A DNA stretch of 64,000 nucleotides, taken from contig NZ_JASJCS010000001.1 in NCBI RefSeq assembly GCF_030065885.1, positions 62,001 to 126,000 of the forward strand. The letters are read 5' to 3'. The notes below the pieces were generated by a model, which saw only the letters and a program-made list of their open reading frames with translations, made no database searches and was not told the origin of the DNA. Positions 45,401 through 53,102 of the stretch are shown one piece after another (positions within the stretch are counted from its first letter, which is position 1; the number at the start of each line of letters is the position of its first letter). The position numbers and the translations under genes were made by a program. This DNA is from Ilumatobacter sp. (GTDB lineage: Bacteria > Actinomycetota > Acidimicrobiia > Acidimicrobiales > Ilumatobacteraceae).

Positions 45401-47985
45401 TGAACACGCTGCGCGTCGTGGCGGTCGACGCGGGCGGCAACGAGTCGACGCCGATGACCGTCGACGTCGTCGTCGAGCCGACGACCCTGACGGTCACCCC
45501 TGCGGTGGCGGTCGAAGGCGACAGCGCCGGCCCGCTGAACCGCCCGTGGAGCGTCGCCGGCGACCTCGCACGCGCCCTCGAGGTCGAACTGCGAGTCGGT
45601 CCGACCGGGCCGACCACGCTGCTGTCGCGGCCTGCGGTGATGGCGTCGTCGTGCGCGTTCGGTCGGGATGCGGCGGGCGACGACACCGACGTGACCGTCG
45701 GCACCGGTCCGTCCGCGCTGCCGATCGTCGTGTGCCGCGACGACGACGTCGAGCGCGACGCGACGCTGCTCGTCGAGCTCGTCGTGCCCGGCGACGTGCC
45801 GGGCGACGAGACCGTGGTCCTCTCGCGAACGCTGACGATCCGCGACGACGACCGCTACGACCTCGAACCGATCACCATCCGGGAGGCCGACGTCGATCTC
45901 TCCTTCGCCGGCGGCGAGGTCACAAGACGGCTCGACGACGGGCGGCCGCCGTGGTACTCGTCCCCGCCCGCGCAGGTGCTCCTCGCCGGCACGGGTGGCG
46001 TCGGAGCGACGTGCTCACCGCTCCTCGGCGGCACCGGGCAGGACGTCGGCCTCCGCCTCGTCGGCTCGCCGTCGGTGTCGGCGGTCGTCGAACCACAGGG
46101 GGCCGAGGTCGACGTCGTGGTGTGCGCCGACAACCTGTTCGAGGCACCCGCCGTCTACGACCTGGTGCTCGTCGCCCCGGACGGCTCGGTCGACTCGACC
46201 ACCGTGACCGTGCTCGACAACGACCAGCCGCCCACGATCACCACGACCGGCGTGACGGTCGAGGAGTCGTCCACGAATGCCACTCGGAAGGTCTCGATCG
46301 GCGTCGTGCCGGTGTCGTACGTGCGCTCGGTGCTGGTGCTCACGCCGCCGTCGGGCGACGCGACGCCCGGCGTGTGCCTCCCCGGCTCACCCGCCGACTT
46401 CGAACCGCTCCCGGGCGAGATCGTCCAGATCCCGGCCGACGCATCGGGCTTCGACGTCGACGTGACGATCTGCGGCGACACGCCGCTCGACGACGACGGC
46501 TCCTTCTCGCTGCTCCTCGCCCGACCGCCGGCCACGCCGGAGCAGCTGCTCGCTCCCGAGGTGTACGCGACGGTGCAGGTCGAGATCGTCGACGTCGACG
46601 CGCCCGAGGTCTCGGTTGCCGACGTGACCGTGGTCGAGGGAACCGGCGGGTCGACGACTGCGGTGGTCACGGTCTCGGCGAGCGGCCTCGGCGTTCCCGT
46701 CGGGGTGGAGTACCGGACGCTGCCCGGCGGCGACGCGCCCGGCGGGGCGGCACTCCCCGCCAAGGACTACGAGCACACGGAGGGATCGCTGGCGCCGCAG
46801 CCCGCTCCGTGGAGCCGCACGATCGAGATCCCGATCGTCGGCGACCTGCTCGAGGAGGGCGATCAGGCGTTCCGGGTCGAGATCACGACGAGCGGGGCCG
46901 GCGTCACCAAGGGGTCGGCCCAGGTCACGATCCTCGACGACGACGACATCGTCGTGAACGTCGCCGGCGCGTCGGTGGTCGAGGGCGATTCGGTCGACCT
47001 CGACATCGAGCTCAGCAATCCGTCGGAGTTCCCGGTCGAAGTGGCCTGGGCGACGGCCGACGGAAGCGGGTCCAGGGCCGCGACCGAAGGAGCCGACTAC
47101 GCGGAGGACTCGTCGACCGCCGTGTTCCCGCCCGGCGCGTCCACCAGGACGATCCGCATCGACACCGTCGCCGATGGCATCACCGAGGGCGACGAGACGT
47201 TCCTCGTCGACTTCGAGACGAGTCGCGGTGAGATGTCGAACTCGTCGATCACCGTGACGATCCTCGACGACGGCCCGCCGCGCATCTCGCCGGTGGCCGA
47301 TCTCGTCGTGGTCGTCCCCGACGGCACGACCGGCCTCACGAAGGTCGGCTGGACCGCGAACGCGATCGACGACGAGGACGGTGCGGTGGCGGTCGTGTGC
47401 GATCCGGCGTCGGGCGCCGGCTTCCCCCTCGGCACCGCTCGCGTCGAGTGCACGGCAGAGGATTCGGTCGGCAACACCGACGTCGAGCGCTTCGACGTCA
47501 CCGTGGTCGAGGAACGGAACGCCGCTGCGGCACTCGTCGGCGACGACCGGATCACCGGGCCCGGCGACGACATCCGAGTCAGAGCGGGCGGCTACCGGCC
47601 GTTCGAGCCCGTGCGGATCGAGTTGCGGTCGGATCCGATCGTGCTCGGCACATCCAGCGCGGACGCACAGGGCGTCGTCGACGTCACCGTCACCATCCCC
47701 GCCGACGCACCGATCGGCGACCACGACGTCGCGATCGTCCCGGTCGACGAGTCCAGTCCGAGCAGCGTGACCCTGCTCCCGATCAGCGTCGCCCGGGTGC
47801 CGGTCGGCACCTTGCCGGCAACCGGCGGGGGCATCGGCTGGTCGCTCGCGCTCGCGGCGTCGATGGTGGCGAGCGGACTGCTGGTGTTCGCAGCCGCGCT
47901 GCGGGGCGGCCGGTGGATCTGGCGCGGCAGGGGCGAGCTCGCGGCTACGTCACCTCGGCGACCAACCACCAGTGGCGGGGGTTGA
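39463..47985 (+). CDS. Giant multidomain LPXTG cell-surface protein
   Basis: A 2840-residue secreted protein. Order: signal peptide (1-43); right-handed beta-helix (about 45-385, repeated DGxALDVxGG-like turns); PKD-like domain (about 400-475); six Cys-containing repeats of 110-125 residues (from about 477, 592, 704, 831, 954 and 1077), each with an LTVxW-like first strand, a WxxxLxGDC turn and a closing CTI strand; PKD (1203-1305); cadherin-like domain with VDDAFKVDLATTLDV and a SYTPTPEFVGTDTFEY strand (1308-1400); three more Cys repeats (from 1403, 1532 and 1667); several Calx-beta-like domains (about 1800-2600); an HYR domain (2606-2684); an Ig-like domain. It ends with LPATG at 2784-2788, a TM segment and a basic tail, so a sortase should anchor it to the wall. 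Probably an adhesin or stalk; ligand unknown. Confidence 0.88.
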   Translation: MAEHTLWPGGRRRPLRLLVSGALVGTLVAPALSSNPTSPVHAAVCPGATVDTDGELQDAITRANDCVGAETIIVEPGTYAPFERTVSDDLTIEARDPSAATFLVDGEFGFQNQNRPFDVVSATLVLRGIRMEQRDAGKIGYVRVADGRVELDGVELIGTFGDENGGGWGIDATDSDVVVTDTELASMDGTALDVDGGSLMISGAYVHDGHATGVFVRDAPVEITGSRFVANGRGNSFANGIDVSNPGGTGPRTVTIHSTVVSGHPADGIVIRTAAAPELVDVELRGSSRSDTGLAISGSPGFSVTDSSFDSLQTGVSTGSDGSFSGVTITGNSVAGVQSSNTNELQFTNSSITGNAVDCAFDRGSFAVDNGGNSDSDGTCGFTANTPPTVEPNASPQVAIAPIVVDVSAGADDADGTITGYLWNGATTPVAASSQRFAYAEAGTYEVSVQAIDDDGAVSDLATATIVVLPEPAPRSSLVELTVGWPTADEQPDADVRFSNTDGVHTIDLPRRSCVSDETVCSGHGVVPPSDGEPYAVAVTGLPAGWTWLLDGDCAPGPHAVPDGWFDVAPSSSTTCTIEISQPSPPPPAAGAAEVTLDVTFDGDWAADAVSDPTLLLQGTTVSSGSCSPPACSLGAWWDDTSVTVAPDVELVGVPGNWLATFSDACSGLTTTTAVLAGVTPGATPRCTIGLVRVGADPVTPTAGLVDVEVVWRPLATSVDTGAPGTGLRLTDGVTTLTLGWDELSPGCGDPGGPCAGRAAVPASVAPGYLPSVADLPITWSTLLDGDCASTADGGAAVDGSSGWFSVEPGSRLGCRIVLIEHPSPVPTNGALLGLTVRWESDQPDAGADAGAWSLEVGTAPASTDLDALLVDRSSGSSCAGNEAIVNGCEATGVPLPDLDGTLTIDGPDGWTATFTGDCADGPGGPAVRLAPATRATCTITFVKIGAGTPGAAGVVALTVTSPSVPAAFSSIELAADGGATTSVGRDDLWSGVALPCDTASPTGCLGSVAAPPGTYAVDVRGLPPGWTFRLSGDCAFEASSSRSPSGWFEVAAGARSTCDVALVDTGAAVQPGRPTTDLELVWTGIGEFESTAPDAIPTITFSDGSGSVTELLRESGAGGPCAEPGALPTGCSGLIVHDVGDRVDLDANAAWLPVADGRCAAVGEDGDATVVELLTGVGERATCTIRLRQIAESEPIPAPTALLEATPVAGDVPLDVTLDASSSGPVNTIESYRFSFTGESFDAAGDPVAPPTPFELTQGEPVLATTLPNVAPATRWFVTVTTTDLFGRSTTSATTTIEAGPVPPPRPPEAVDDAFKVDLATTLDVAAPGVLGNDDGGDAPVLVTSATPPAHAAAFTLSADGSFSYTPTPEFVGTDTFEYRVFSDLGSDVGLVSIDVAGLAGDVTIEVEFLGGPVEDVGFDAAVSFPNAVSALASEPLAVEAGWPFADPDSCSGVLSDWFEFDRPGCSGAFDVTIGTGELLRLDATGSSDFALPLFAGDCAPIADGAVIDLDATGSPTCRVSMVRTVQGDATGAALHLTQRWVGEPDTASSPDVTVTTAGVVTLGPAPLDVDPILDAPCPPPAAGQTPGQALAACVAAVDDCPSHDAGCQAFVALPVGDGADVTIEVEPTPGWQTHLLGDCGPTGELGTIAPGTLVICEVVHVASEQRGGVLFEWSIDPDEAFFGPLGPRPDIRVDARLVDGATTVAEAAYADALPPQDQPALDCSEPDTTVDDLPATCRRFVPVDAGSYALALDNEFDDLWDATPAGDCGPGTIDVAAAELTICTIALAPTRPAFAAGGTTRVLAEGTGADTPLNIGLGFDEPTPAGYQLAVEILTGDAYGQAARARALPDPASPADVAGASSVVTLPTGTLRHTVSLGLVADGLEEADEGFVVAIEEVDSGRRLLVHVVVEDDDTAPVIQDVLADFEAGPSPLRNRFAADAVDGDGDIVEYRWALQPSGRSWTTGTPDLDVVMTDVGVNTLRVVAVDAGGNESTPMTVDVVVEPTTLTVTPAVAVEGDSAGPLNRPWSVAGDLARALEVELRVGPTGPTTLLSRPAVMASSCAFGRDAAGDDTDVTVGTGPSALPIVVCRDDDVERDATLLVELVVPGDVPGDETVVLSRTLTIRDDDRYDLEPITIREADVDLSFAGGEVTRRLDDGRPPWYSSPPAQVLLAGTGGVGATCSPLLGGTGQDVGLRLVGSPSVSAVVEPQGAEVDVVVCADNLFEAPAVYDLVLVAPDGSVDSTTVTVLDNDQPPTITTTGVTVEESSTNATRKVSIGVVPVSYVRSVLVLTPPSGDATPGVCLPGSPADFEPLPGEIVQIPADASGFDVDVTICGDTPLDDDGSFSLLLARPPATPEQLLAPEVYATVQVEIVDVDAPEVSVADVTVVEGTGGSTTAVVTVSASGLGVPVGVEYRTLPGGDAPGGAALPAKDYEHTEGSLAPQPAPWSRTIEIPIVGDLLEEGDQAFRVEITTSGAGVTKGSAQVTILDDDDIVVNVAGASVVEGDSVDLDIELSNPSEFPVEVAWATADGSGSRAATEGADYAEDSSTAVFPPGASTRTIRIDTVADGITEGDETFLVDFETSRGEMSNSSITVTILDDGPPRISPVADLVVVVPDGTTGLTKVGWTANAIDDEDGAVAVVCDPASGAGFPLGTARVECTAEDSVGNTDVERFDVTVVEERNAAAALVGDDRITGPGDDIRVRAGGYRPFEPVRIELRSDPIVLGTSSADAQGVVDVTVTIPADAPIGDHDVAIVPVDESSPSSVTLLPISVARVPVGTLPATGGGIGWSLALAASMVASGLLVFAAALRGGRWIWRGRGELAATSPRRPTTSGGG

Positions 47986-48769
47986 CGCCCTCGAACGTGC
48001 GCATCGACGCGTCGATCGCCCGGAGCTTGCTCTTCGGGTTGGTCCAGACCTCGATCTTGGTGAGCTGCGGCGCGAGCGGGCCGGTGACGACGTCGGGATG
48101 CAGCCGCGAGGCCTGCCATGCGACCCGGGTGACGAAGCGCTGACGCGACAGCCAGTCGCCGACACGGGGCACTCGATACAGGCTGCGCACGACCGACCCG
48201 GCGGGCACGACGATCGGGTCGGCAGCGGCATGCCCACGGAAGTTGAGCGCGATCTTGCCGCCCGGGCGCACCACGCGCACGGCCTCGGAGGCGAGCTCGA
48301 GCGCGTCGTCCTCGTCGCAGTGCTGGAGCGTGATGTAGCTGAACGCGAGATCGGCGGTGTTGGGGGCCAGGTCGAGCGTTCGGCCGTCGGGTACCTCGAG
48401 CGTGGTCAGCCGCTCGACCTTGCCGAACCGGCCGACCGTCTCGTAGCAGCGTTCGAGGAAGCCCTGATCGAGGTCGCAGGCGATCACCGACCCGTACTCG
48501 CGGGTGAACGCACAGGTCATGCGACCGATGCCGGCGCCGATCTCGACCACGGTGCGCTGCTGGTTCTCGGGGTCGCGCAGCCCGAACGTCTCGAGGTACG
48601 CGGGCACCTCGTCGTCGCCGGTGGCGACGAACTCGGCGAGGGTCAGCTCGTCGCCGGTGGCGTTGTTGAACACCCAGCCGGTCTCGCGCACGACGTCGTC
48701 GCCGCTGATCATGCGCTCGGAGACGCGGCCCGCCGCCTTCCAGGGGATCAGTTGGCTACGCCGCCGCAT
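47945..48769 (-). CDS. SAM-dependent methyltransferase (class I)
   Basis: A 274-residue class I methyltransferase. Motif I is VVEIGAGIGRMTCAF (about residues 68-82), motif II region VIACDLDQGFLERC, and post-motif LAFSYITLQHCDEDDALEL, followed by VRPGGKIALNFRG. The HCDEDDAL form resembles small-molecule or lipid/sugar methyltransferases. Substrate unknown. Its last 41 nt overlap the end of the convergent LPXTG protein gene. It starts 55 bp after the aspartate kinase stop and is probably cotranscribed with it. A longer in-frame start at 48823 would extend it to the lysC stop region. Confidence 0.84.
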   Translation of the reverse strand: MRRRSQLIPWKAAGRVSERMISGDDVVRETGWVFNNATGDELTLAEFVATGDDEVPAYLETFGLRDPENQQRTVVEIGAGIGRMTCAFTREYGSVIACDLDQGFLERCYETVGRFGKVERLTTLEVPDGRTLDLAPNTADLAFSYITLQHCDEDDALELASEAVRVVRPGGKIALNFRGHAAADPIVVPAGSVVRSLYRVPRVGDWLSRQRFVTRVAWQASRLHPDVVTGPLAPQLTKIEVWTNPKSKLRAIDASMRTFEGVNPRHWWLVAEVT

Positions 48770-48823
48770 GGGCTCGAATTGTGCCAGACCGGTCGGCGGT
48801 TTGCTCCGCGTCGGTGAGCCCAC

Positions 48824-50074
48824 TCACCGGCGCTCGGGCAGCGGCCCGGCGTACCCCTCGCCGGAGTCGAGGCCGAACGCGGTGTGCAGCGCCCGCGCGG
48901 CCCGCTCGAGGTCGGCACTGGCGACCACGACCGAGATCCGGATGGTCGAGGTCGAGATCATCTCGATGTTGACGTCCTCGTCGGCGAGCGTGCGGAACAT
49001 CGAGGCCGCGATGCCCGGCGACGACTTCATGCCGGCCCCGACGAGCGACACCTTGGCGATGTCGTTGTCGTGGGTGACACCCTTCGCCCCGATCTCCTCG
49101 GCGACGCGGGCGACGATGTCCTCGGCCACCTTCATGTCCGACATCGGCATCGTGAAGCTGATGTCGGTGGTGCCGTCGGTCGAGGTGTTCTGCACGATCA
49201 TGTCGACGTTGACGCTGGCACCGGCGAGCGGCTCGAACAGCGCCGCCGAGATGCCAGGCCGGTCGGGCACACCGAGCACCGTCACCTTGGCCTCGGTGGT
49301 GTCGGTGACGACGCCGCGGATGATCGGATCTTCCATGGAGGGCTCCTCGGTGGTGACCCACGTGCCGGACTCCCAGGTGAAGGCCGAGCGCACGTGGAGC
49401 GAAACGTTGTGGTTGCGGGCGAACTCGACGGAGCGCAGCGCCAGCACCTTCGACCCGGCGCCCGCCATCTCGAGCATCTCGTCGAAGTTGATGCGCTGGA
49501 GCTTGCGGGCCTGCGGGATGATGCGCGGATCGGCCGAGAAGACGCCGGTGACGTCGGTGTAGATCTCGCAGGCCGCAGCGTCGAGGGCCTTCGCCATGGC
49601 CGAGGCGGTGAGATCGGAGGCGCCGCGGCCCATCGTGGTGATCTCCTTGGCCGTGGACACGCCCTGGAACCCGGCGATGACGCACACCTTGCCCTCGCCG
49701 AGTGCTTTCCTCACGCGGTCGCCCTTGACCTCGATGATCTTGGCCTTGCGGTGCTCGGTGTCGGTGATGATCCCGACCTGGCTGCCGGTGAAGCTGATCG
49801 CATCGACGCCACGGTCGTGGAGCGCCATCGTCATGAGTGCCGCAGTGACGCGCTCCCCCGTGGTCAGCAGCATGTCCATCTCGCGGCCGGGCTGGTTGTC
49901 CGAGACGGAGTCGGCGAGCGAGATGAGGTTGTCGGTCGCCTTGCCCATGGCCGAGACGACGACCACGACGTCGTTGCCGTGCCGCTTCGTGATGGCGACG
50001 TTGTCGGCGCAGGCCCGGATGCGATCGGGATCGGCGACCGACGTGCCGCCGTACTTCTGAACGATCAGTGCCAC
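48824..50074 (-). CDS. lysC: Aspartate kinase
   Basis: A 416-residue aspartate kinase, the first step of the aspartate pathway. The signature VQKYGGTSVAD opens the kinase domain, LTTGERVTAALM and SFTGSQVGIITD follow, and TTMGRGASDLTASAMA forms the phosphate-binding part, where the usual GRGGSD has Ala for the second Gly. Two ACT domains (about 265-400) include VPDRPGISAALFEPLAGA, which gives feedback binding of Lys and Thr. An internal start for a separate beta subunit, as in related species, is possible but not shown. Next on the same strand is a methyltransferase; asd is not adjacent. Confidence 0.94.
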   Translation of the reverse strand: MALIVQKYGGTSVADPDRIRACADNVAITKRHGNDVVVVVSAMGKATDNLISLADSVSDNQPGREMDMLLTTGERVTAALMTMALHDRGVDAISFTGSQVGIITDTEHRKAKIIEVKGDRVRKALGEGKVCVIAGFQGVSTAKEITTMGRGASDLTASAMAKALDAAACEIYTDVTGVFSADPRIIPQARKLQRINFDEMLEMAGAGSKVLALRSVEFARNHNVSLHVRSAFTWESGTWVTTEEPSMEDPIIRGVVTDTTEAKVTVLGVPDRPGISAALFEPLAGASVNVDMIVQNTSTDGTTDISFTMPMSDMKVAEDIVARVAEEIGAKGVTHDNDIAKVSLVGAGMKSSPGIAASMFRTLADEDVNIEMISTSTIRISVVVASADLERAARALHTAFGLDSGEGYAGPLPERR

Positions 50075-50163
50075 GGGTACGGGAGCCTATGCCGCGTCGC
50101 CGCCGACCCTCGCCACCGATTCGGAAACTCGCACCAGGACCGGCGCGGCCCGCCCGGGCCGGA

Positions 50164-50508
50164 TCAGGACGTCGGCGGCATGGCCAGCGAGACCACCTCG
50201 AACTCGAGCAGGCTCGCACCGGTCGCGACGGCGTGCTGGGGCTTGGCCTCGCCCGTGCCGTCGTCGTCGTGCGTCTCACGGTGCTGGTGCTGGAAGGCCT
50301 GGCCGGTGCGCCAGTTCTGGAACGCCTCCTCGGACTCCCACCGGGTGACGACGAAGTAGCGGTCGTCACCGGCGATCGGCCGCAGCAGCATGAACTCCTC
50401 GAACCCGGGCTCCTGGTCGACCATGCCGGCGCGGGCGGCGAAGCGCTTCTCGAGCTCGGGCCCGGCACCCTCGGGCACCTCGATCGCGTTGATCTTCACG
50501 ACTGACAT
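50164..50508 (-). CDS. MhuD-like haem-degrading monooxygenase
   Basis: A 114-residue ABM-fold protein. It is strikingly similar to mycobacterial MhuD: SVVKINAIEVPEGAGPELE at the start, GFEEFMLLRP, YFVVTRWESEEAFQNW, and VATGASLLEFEVV at the end. Asn7 and Trp66 at the active-site positions are kept. The haem-ligand position, His75 in MhuD by my recollection, is Gln75 here, but His74 and His76 flank it. A 13-residue acidic insertion (DDDGTGEAK region) follows. It should open haem and release iron, though haem ligation may differ. Start ATG 50508. Neighbouring genes give no iron context. Confidence 0.8.
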   Translation of the reverse strand: MSVVKINAIEVPEGAGPELEKRFAARAGMVDQEPGFEEFMLLRPIAGDDRYFVVTRWESEEAFQNWRTGQAFQHQHRETHDDDGTGEAKPQHAVATGASLLEFEVVSLAMPPTS

Positions 50509-50597
50509 GTCGAGATGGTGGCATGTGCGGACGCCAGATTCCTCATGCGCTCCGGGCCGGCACGAGTCGGTCACGAACGTGTCGACGGCCGGTCGAT

Positions 50598-51803
50598 CTA
50601 CCAGTCGATGTCGAAGTACGAGTCGTCGGGCGGCGGCGTGACGACCGTGACCGGCGCGCCCGGCACCACCGTGACGTCACTGAAGGCGACCACCGCCACG
50701 TGACCGCCCTCGCTGATGCCGGCGCTCATGAACGACTCGGCCGATGCGAGCGGGGTCACGGTGCCGGTGACGAGGTCGATCAGCTGGAGATCGGCGCTGC
50801 CCTCGTCACCGAGCTCGATCGCCAGCAGCCGGCCGCCGAGCATGCCGACGGGTAGCACGGCGAGGCCGGATCCGACGATCGGATTGTCCTGCACCACGGG
50901 CGCGCCGTCGGGCGGGATGCGATGCAGATCGCCGGCAGCCGTGAGCACGAGGAGGTCGTCGCCGCCGAAGCCGGCCCAGTCGATCGCAGTGGGCGCATCG
51001 TAGGAGTCGGGAGGTGATGCGGTGACGTACTGGACCACCCCGCCGACGGTCTCGACGACCACGCGATCGGCGGGCGTGAGCACCCAGAGGTCGGGCTGTT
51101 CGGGGTCGGGGAGGCAGAGGTCGGAGGTCACGTAGGCCAGCCGCGTGCCGTCGGTCGACAGCCCCACCCACGACCCGGTGGCGACCCTGTCGATGTCACC
51201 GCTGACGAGGTCGATCCGCCCGATCGAGCCCTTCGACGACTCGCAGCCGTACCACGAGTCCTCGTAGCCCTCGTTGAAGTAGGCGCTCCGGCGGTCGGAC
51301 GTGAGCCGGAGCCCGCCACGGAAGACGCCGTCGCCGTTGAAGAATTCCTCGACGACGCGCAGCACGGTGCCGGTCGCCACGTCGATCTCGACCAGGTCGG
51401 TCCCGGTGGTGACGAATGCCGTCTCCGGCGCCGGCCCGTCTGGCGTCGGCGTCCCGCCGTCGTCGCGGGCTGGTGCCGTCGTCGGGACCGGCGGTTCCGT
51501 CGTGACCGGAACGGTCATCGGTGCCGTGGTCGGCGGCGCCGTCGTCGCCGGAGCCGGCGCGGTCGCCGGCGCCGTGGTGTCGACCGGCGTGGTGGTGGCA
51601 GCCGGCGCGGTGGTCGCCGGTGGTGGGATCGTCGGTCCGGTCGAGGCGGTGGTCGCCGCCGGGGCAGTACCGTCGGAGCTGCTCACCGAGTCGGATCGCG
51701 AGCACGCGGTGAGGGCGAGCAACGCGACGGCCGACACGGTCATCGCCACGCGAGCGGGCCGGCCTCGGGAGCCGAGGCCGGCCGGTGGTCGATCACCGAT
51801 CAT
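50598..51803 (-). CDS. Lipoprotein with Thr/Pro stalk and propeller-like domain
   Basis: A 401-residue lipoprotein. A 37-residue signal peptide ends in the lipobox LTAC. A long stalk (about residues 45-125) is made of Thr, Ala and Pro with TTAP-type units and may be extended or glycosylated. The remaining 270 residues have repeated strand pairs such as TDLVEIDVATGTVLRVVEE, LSTDGTRLAYVTSD and LLVLTAAGDLHRIPPDG, consistent with a WD40- or YVTN-like beta-propeller. No catalytic motif was seen. The start ATG (51803) lies 42 bp from the 67-70 bp repeat array. Function unknown. Confidence 0.72.
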   Translation of the reverse strand: MIGDRPPAGLGSRGRPARVAMTVSAVALLALTACSRSDSVSSSDGTAPAATTASTGPTIPPPATTAPAATTTPVDTTAPATAPAPATTAPPTTAPMTVPVTTEPPVPTTAPARDDGGTPTPDGPAPETAFVTTGTDLVEIDVATGTVLRVVEEFFNGDGVFRGGLRLTSDRRSAYFNEGYEDSWYGCESSKGSIGRIDLVSGDIDRVATGSWVGLSTDGTRLAYVTSDLCLPDPEQPDLWVLTPADRVVVETVGGVVQYVTASPPDSYDAPTAIDWAGFGGDDLLVLTAAGDLHRIPPDGAPVVQDNPIVGSGLAVLPVGMLGGRLLAIELGDEGSADLQLIDLVTGTVTPLASAESFMSAGISEGGHVAVVAFSDVTVVPGAPVTVVTPPPDDSYFDIDW

Positions 51804-51844
51804 CGGCTCATGCTGGCACGTCGAGCGGTGAGCTGCGGGGCACG

Positions 51845-52071
51845 CGTCATCGATGTGACATCCGCCCCACCACACCCAACCATCCCGCAACCCCGACCCA
51901 CGAACAACACCGCACGTCATCGATGTGACATCCGCCCCGCCACACCCAACCATCCCGGCACCCCCGACCAACAACACCGCACGTCATCGATGTGACATCC
52001 GCCCCACCACACCCAACCATCCCGCCACCCCCGACCAACAACACCGCACGTCATCGATGTGACATCCGCCC
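51845..52071. repeat. Tandem array of a 67-70 bp unit with a 23-bp core
   Basis: Four cores starting CGTCATCGATGTGACATC lie at 51845, 51915, 51982 and 52049 (steps 70, 67 and 67). The intervening sequence is also nearly identical, so it is a true tandem repeat and not a CRISPR array. It fills most of the 317-bp gap between the lipoprotein (minus) and cupin (plus) genes. The core contains GTCA-N6-TGAC and ATCGAT, features of a protein-binding site, and could work as an operator cluster for both genes. Confidence 0.85.
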
Positions 52072-52120
52072 GGGCCCAAGTGCCCTGGTGGGGGGTCGGG
52101 GACCCGGGCACCCTGGAGGT

Positions 52121-52480
52121 ATGACCGCGATCACGATGCAGATCCCGACGGTGTTGACTGCTGGCTCGATCGAGGCACTCCCCACGGAGGAACTCGGCGG
52201 ACAGCACGGCATCGAACACCGCATGTTGTGGCACGACGGCACGTCGCGTGCCGGCGTGCTGACGTTGGCCCCCGGGTGCAGCATGCCCGCTCACACCCAT
52301 GAGGCGAGCCACCACCACATGTGGGTGCTCGACGGTGACGCCGAACTGCTCGGCCGGCGCCTCGGACCCGGTTCGTACGTCCACATCCCGGCCGGCGTCG
52401 AACACGACATCGCCACCGTCGACGGGTGCAGCGTGTACTACCTCTACCTCGTGCAGCCGGAGGCCATTCGGACCGATTGA
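52121..52480 (+). CDS. Cupin-domain protein
   Basis: A 119-residue single cupin. The first motif is PAHTHEASHHHMWVLDGDAEL, with His and Glu metal ligands, and the second is GPGSYVHIPAGVEHDI with a further His. It could be a metal-binding sensor, isomerase or dioxygenase; no substrate evidence. GGAGG lies 5-6 nt before the ATG, which fixes the start. The tandem repeat array ends 49 bp upstream and may regulate it. Confidence 0.85.
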   Translation: MTAITMQIPTVLTAGSIEALPTEELGGQHGIEHRMLWHDGTSRAGVLTLAPGCSMPAHTHEASHHHMWVLDGDAELLGRRLGPGSYVHIPAGVEHDIATVDGCSVYYLYLVQPEAIRTD

Positions 52481-52487
52481 GCGACGA

Positions 52488-53102
52488 TCACGGGGCGAGC
52501 AGCGGGCCGAGCAACCGGGCGGCTTCACGTTCGAACGTGCCCGGCTCGTAGCGGATCGCCAGCGCACCCGCGCCGACGAACTCGTCGACGTTGTCCGACC
52601 GGTTGTCGATCAGCAGCGTGGTCGACAGGTCGCCCGACAGCGCGAGGAGTTCGCGCGCCCGGAGCGCCATCGCGACTTTGCTCTCGGACGCGATCTCGGC
52701 GCTGGTGACGATCACGTCGACGTGCCGGTCGAGGCCGCACGCGGCCGCGATGCCCGCGAACTCCCAGGGGTTGACCGTCACGACGGCCTGCGGCACGGCG
52801 CCGTCCAACCGTTCGAGCCACGCACGAGCCTCGGGGAACCACGCGATGCGACGCCAGACGGCTCGCAGGTGCCGGGCGATCGCAGCCCGCGACATCGGCA
52901 GCTTCTCGGCAAGCGGTGCGATCAGGTCGTTCAGCGATGCGCGCCCGAGCATCCAGTCGGCGACCCACGCCGGGTGGGCGTCGACGACGCCGTCGTACAC
53001 GGCGGTCCACTGTGGGACCTCGTCGGGAGGGATCCGCATGAACCGCTCGTCGCAGAGCGTGTCACCGAAGTCCCAGCACACGAGGTCGATCGCAGCCGTC
53101 AC
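52488..53102 (-). CDS. HAD-like hydrolase
   Basis: A 204-residue HAD-superfamily protein. Motif I is CWDFGDTL, with the nucleophile Asp but Gly instead of the second Asp (DxGDT), as in some DFGG-type subfamilies. Motif II is probably VVTVNPWEF, motif III the Lys of IASESKVAMALRA, and motif IV LLIDNRSDNVDEF. It has a helical cap (about residues 25-90). It probably dephosphorylates a small molecule; the missing acid may lower activity. The GTG start at 53102 lies within the 3' end of the next gene on the same strand, a 41-bp overlap. Confidence 0.72.
   Translation of the reverse strand: MTAAIDLVCWDFGDTLCDERFMRIPPDEVPQWTAVYDGVVDAHPAWVADWMLGRASLNDLIAPLAEKLPMSRAAIARHLRAVWRRIAWFPEARAWLERLDGAVPQAVVTVNPWEFAGIAAACGLDRHVDVIVTSAEIASESKVAMALRARELLALSGDLSTTLLIDNRSDNVDEFVGAGALAIRYEPGTFEREAARLLGPLLAP

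Noticed and set aside
43290-47231. 1313-codon frame inside the giant LPXTG gene
   Set aside because: Extremely Arg-rich, a shifted frame of the real gene, whose frame has signal peptide, domains and LPXTG end.
51845-52071. CRISPR-like array
   Set aside because: The sequences between the 23-bp cores are themselves nearly identical, so there are no unique spacers, and no cas genes are present.
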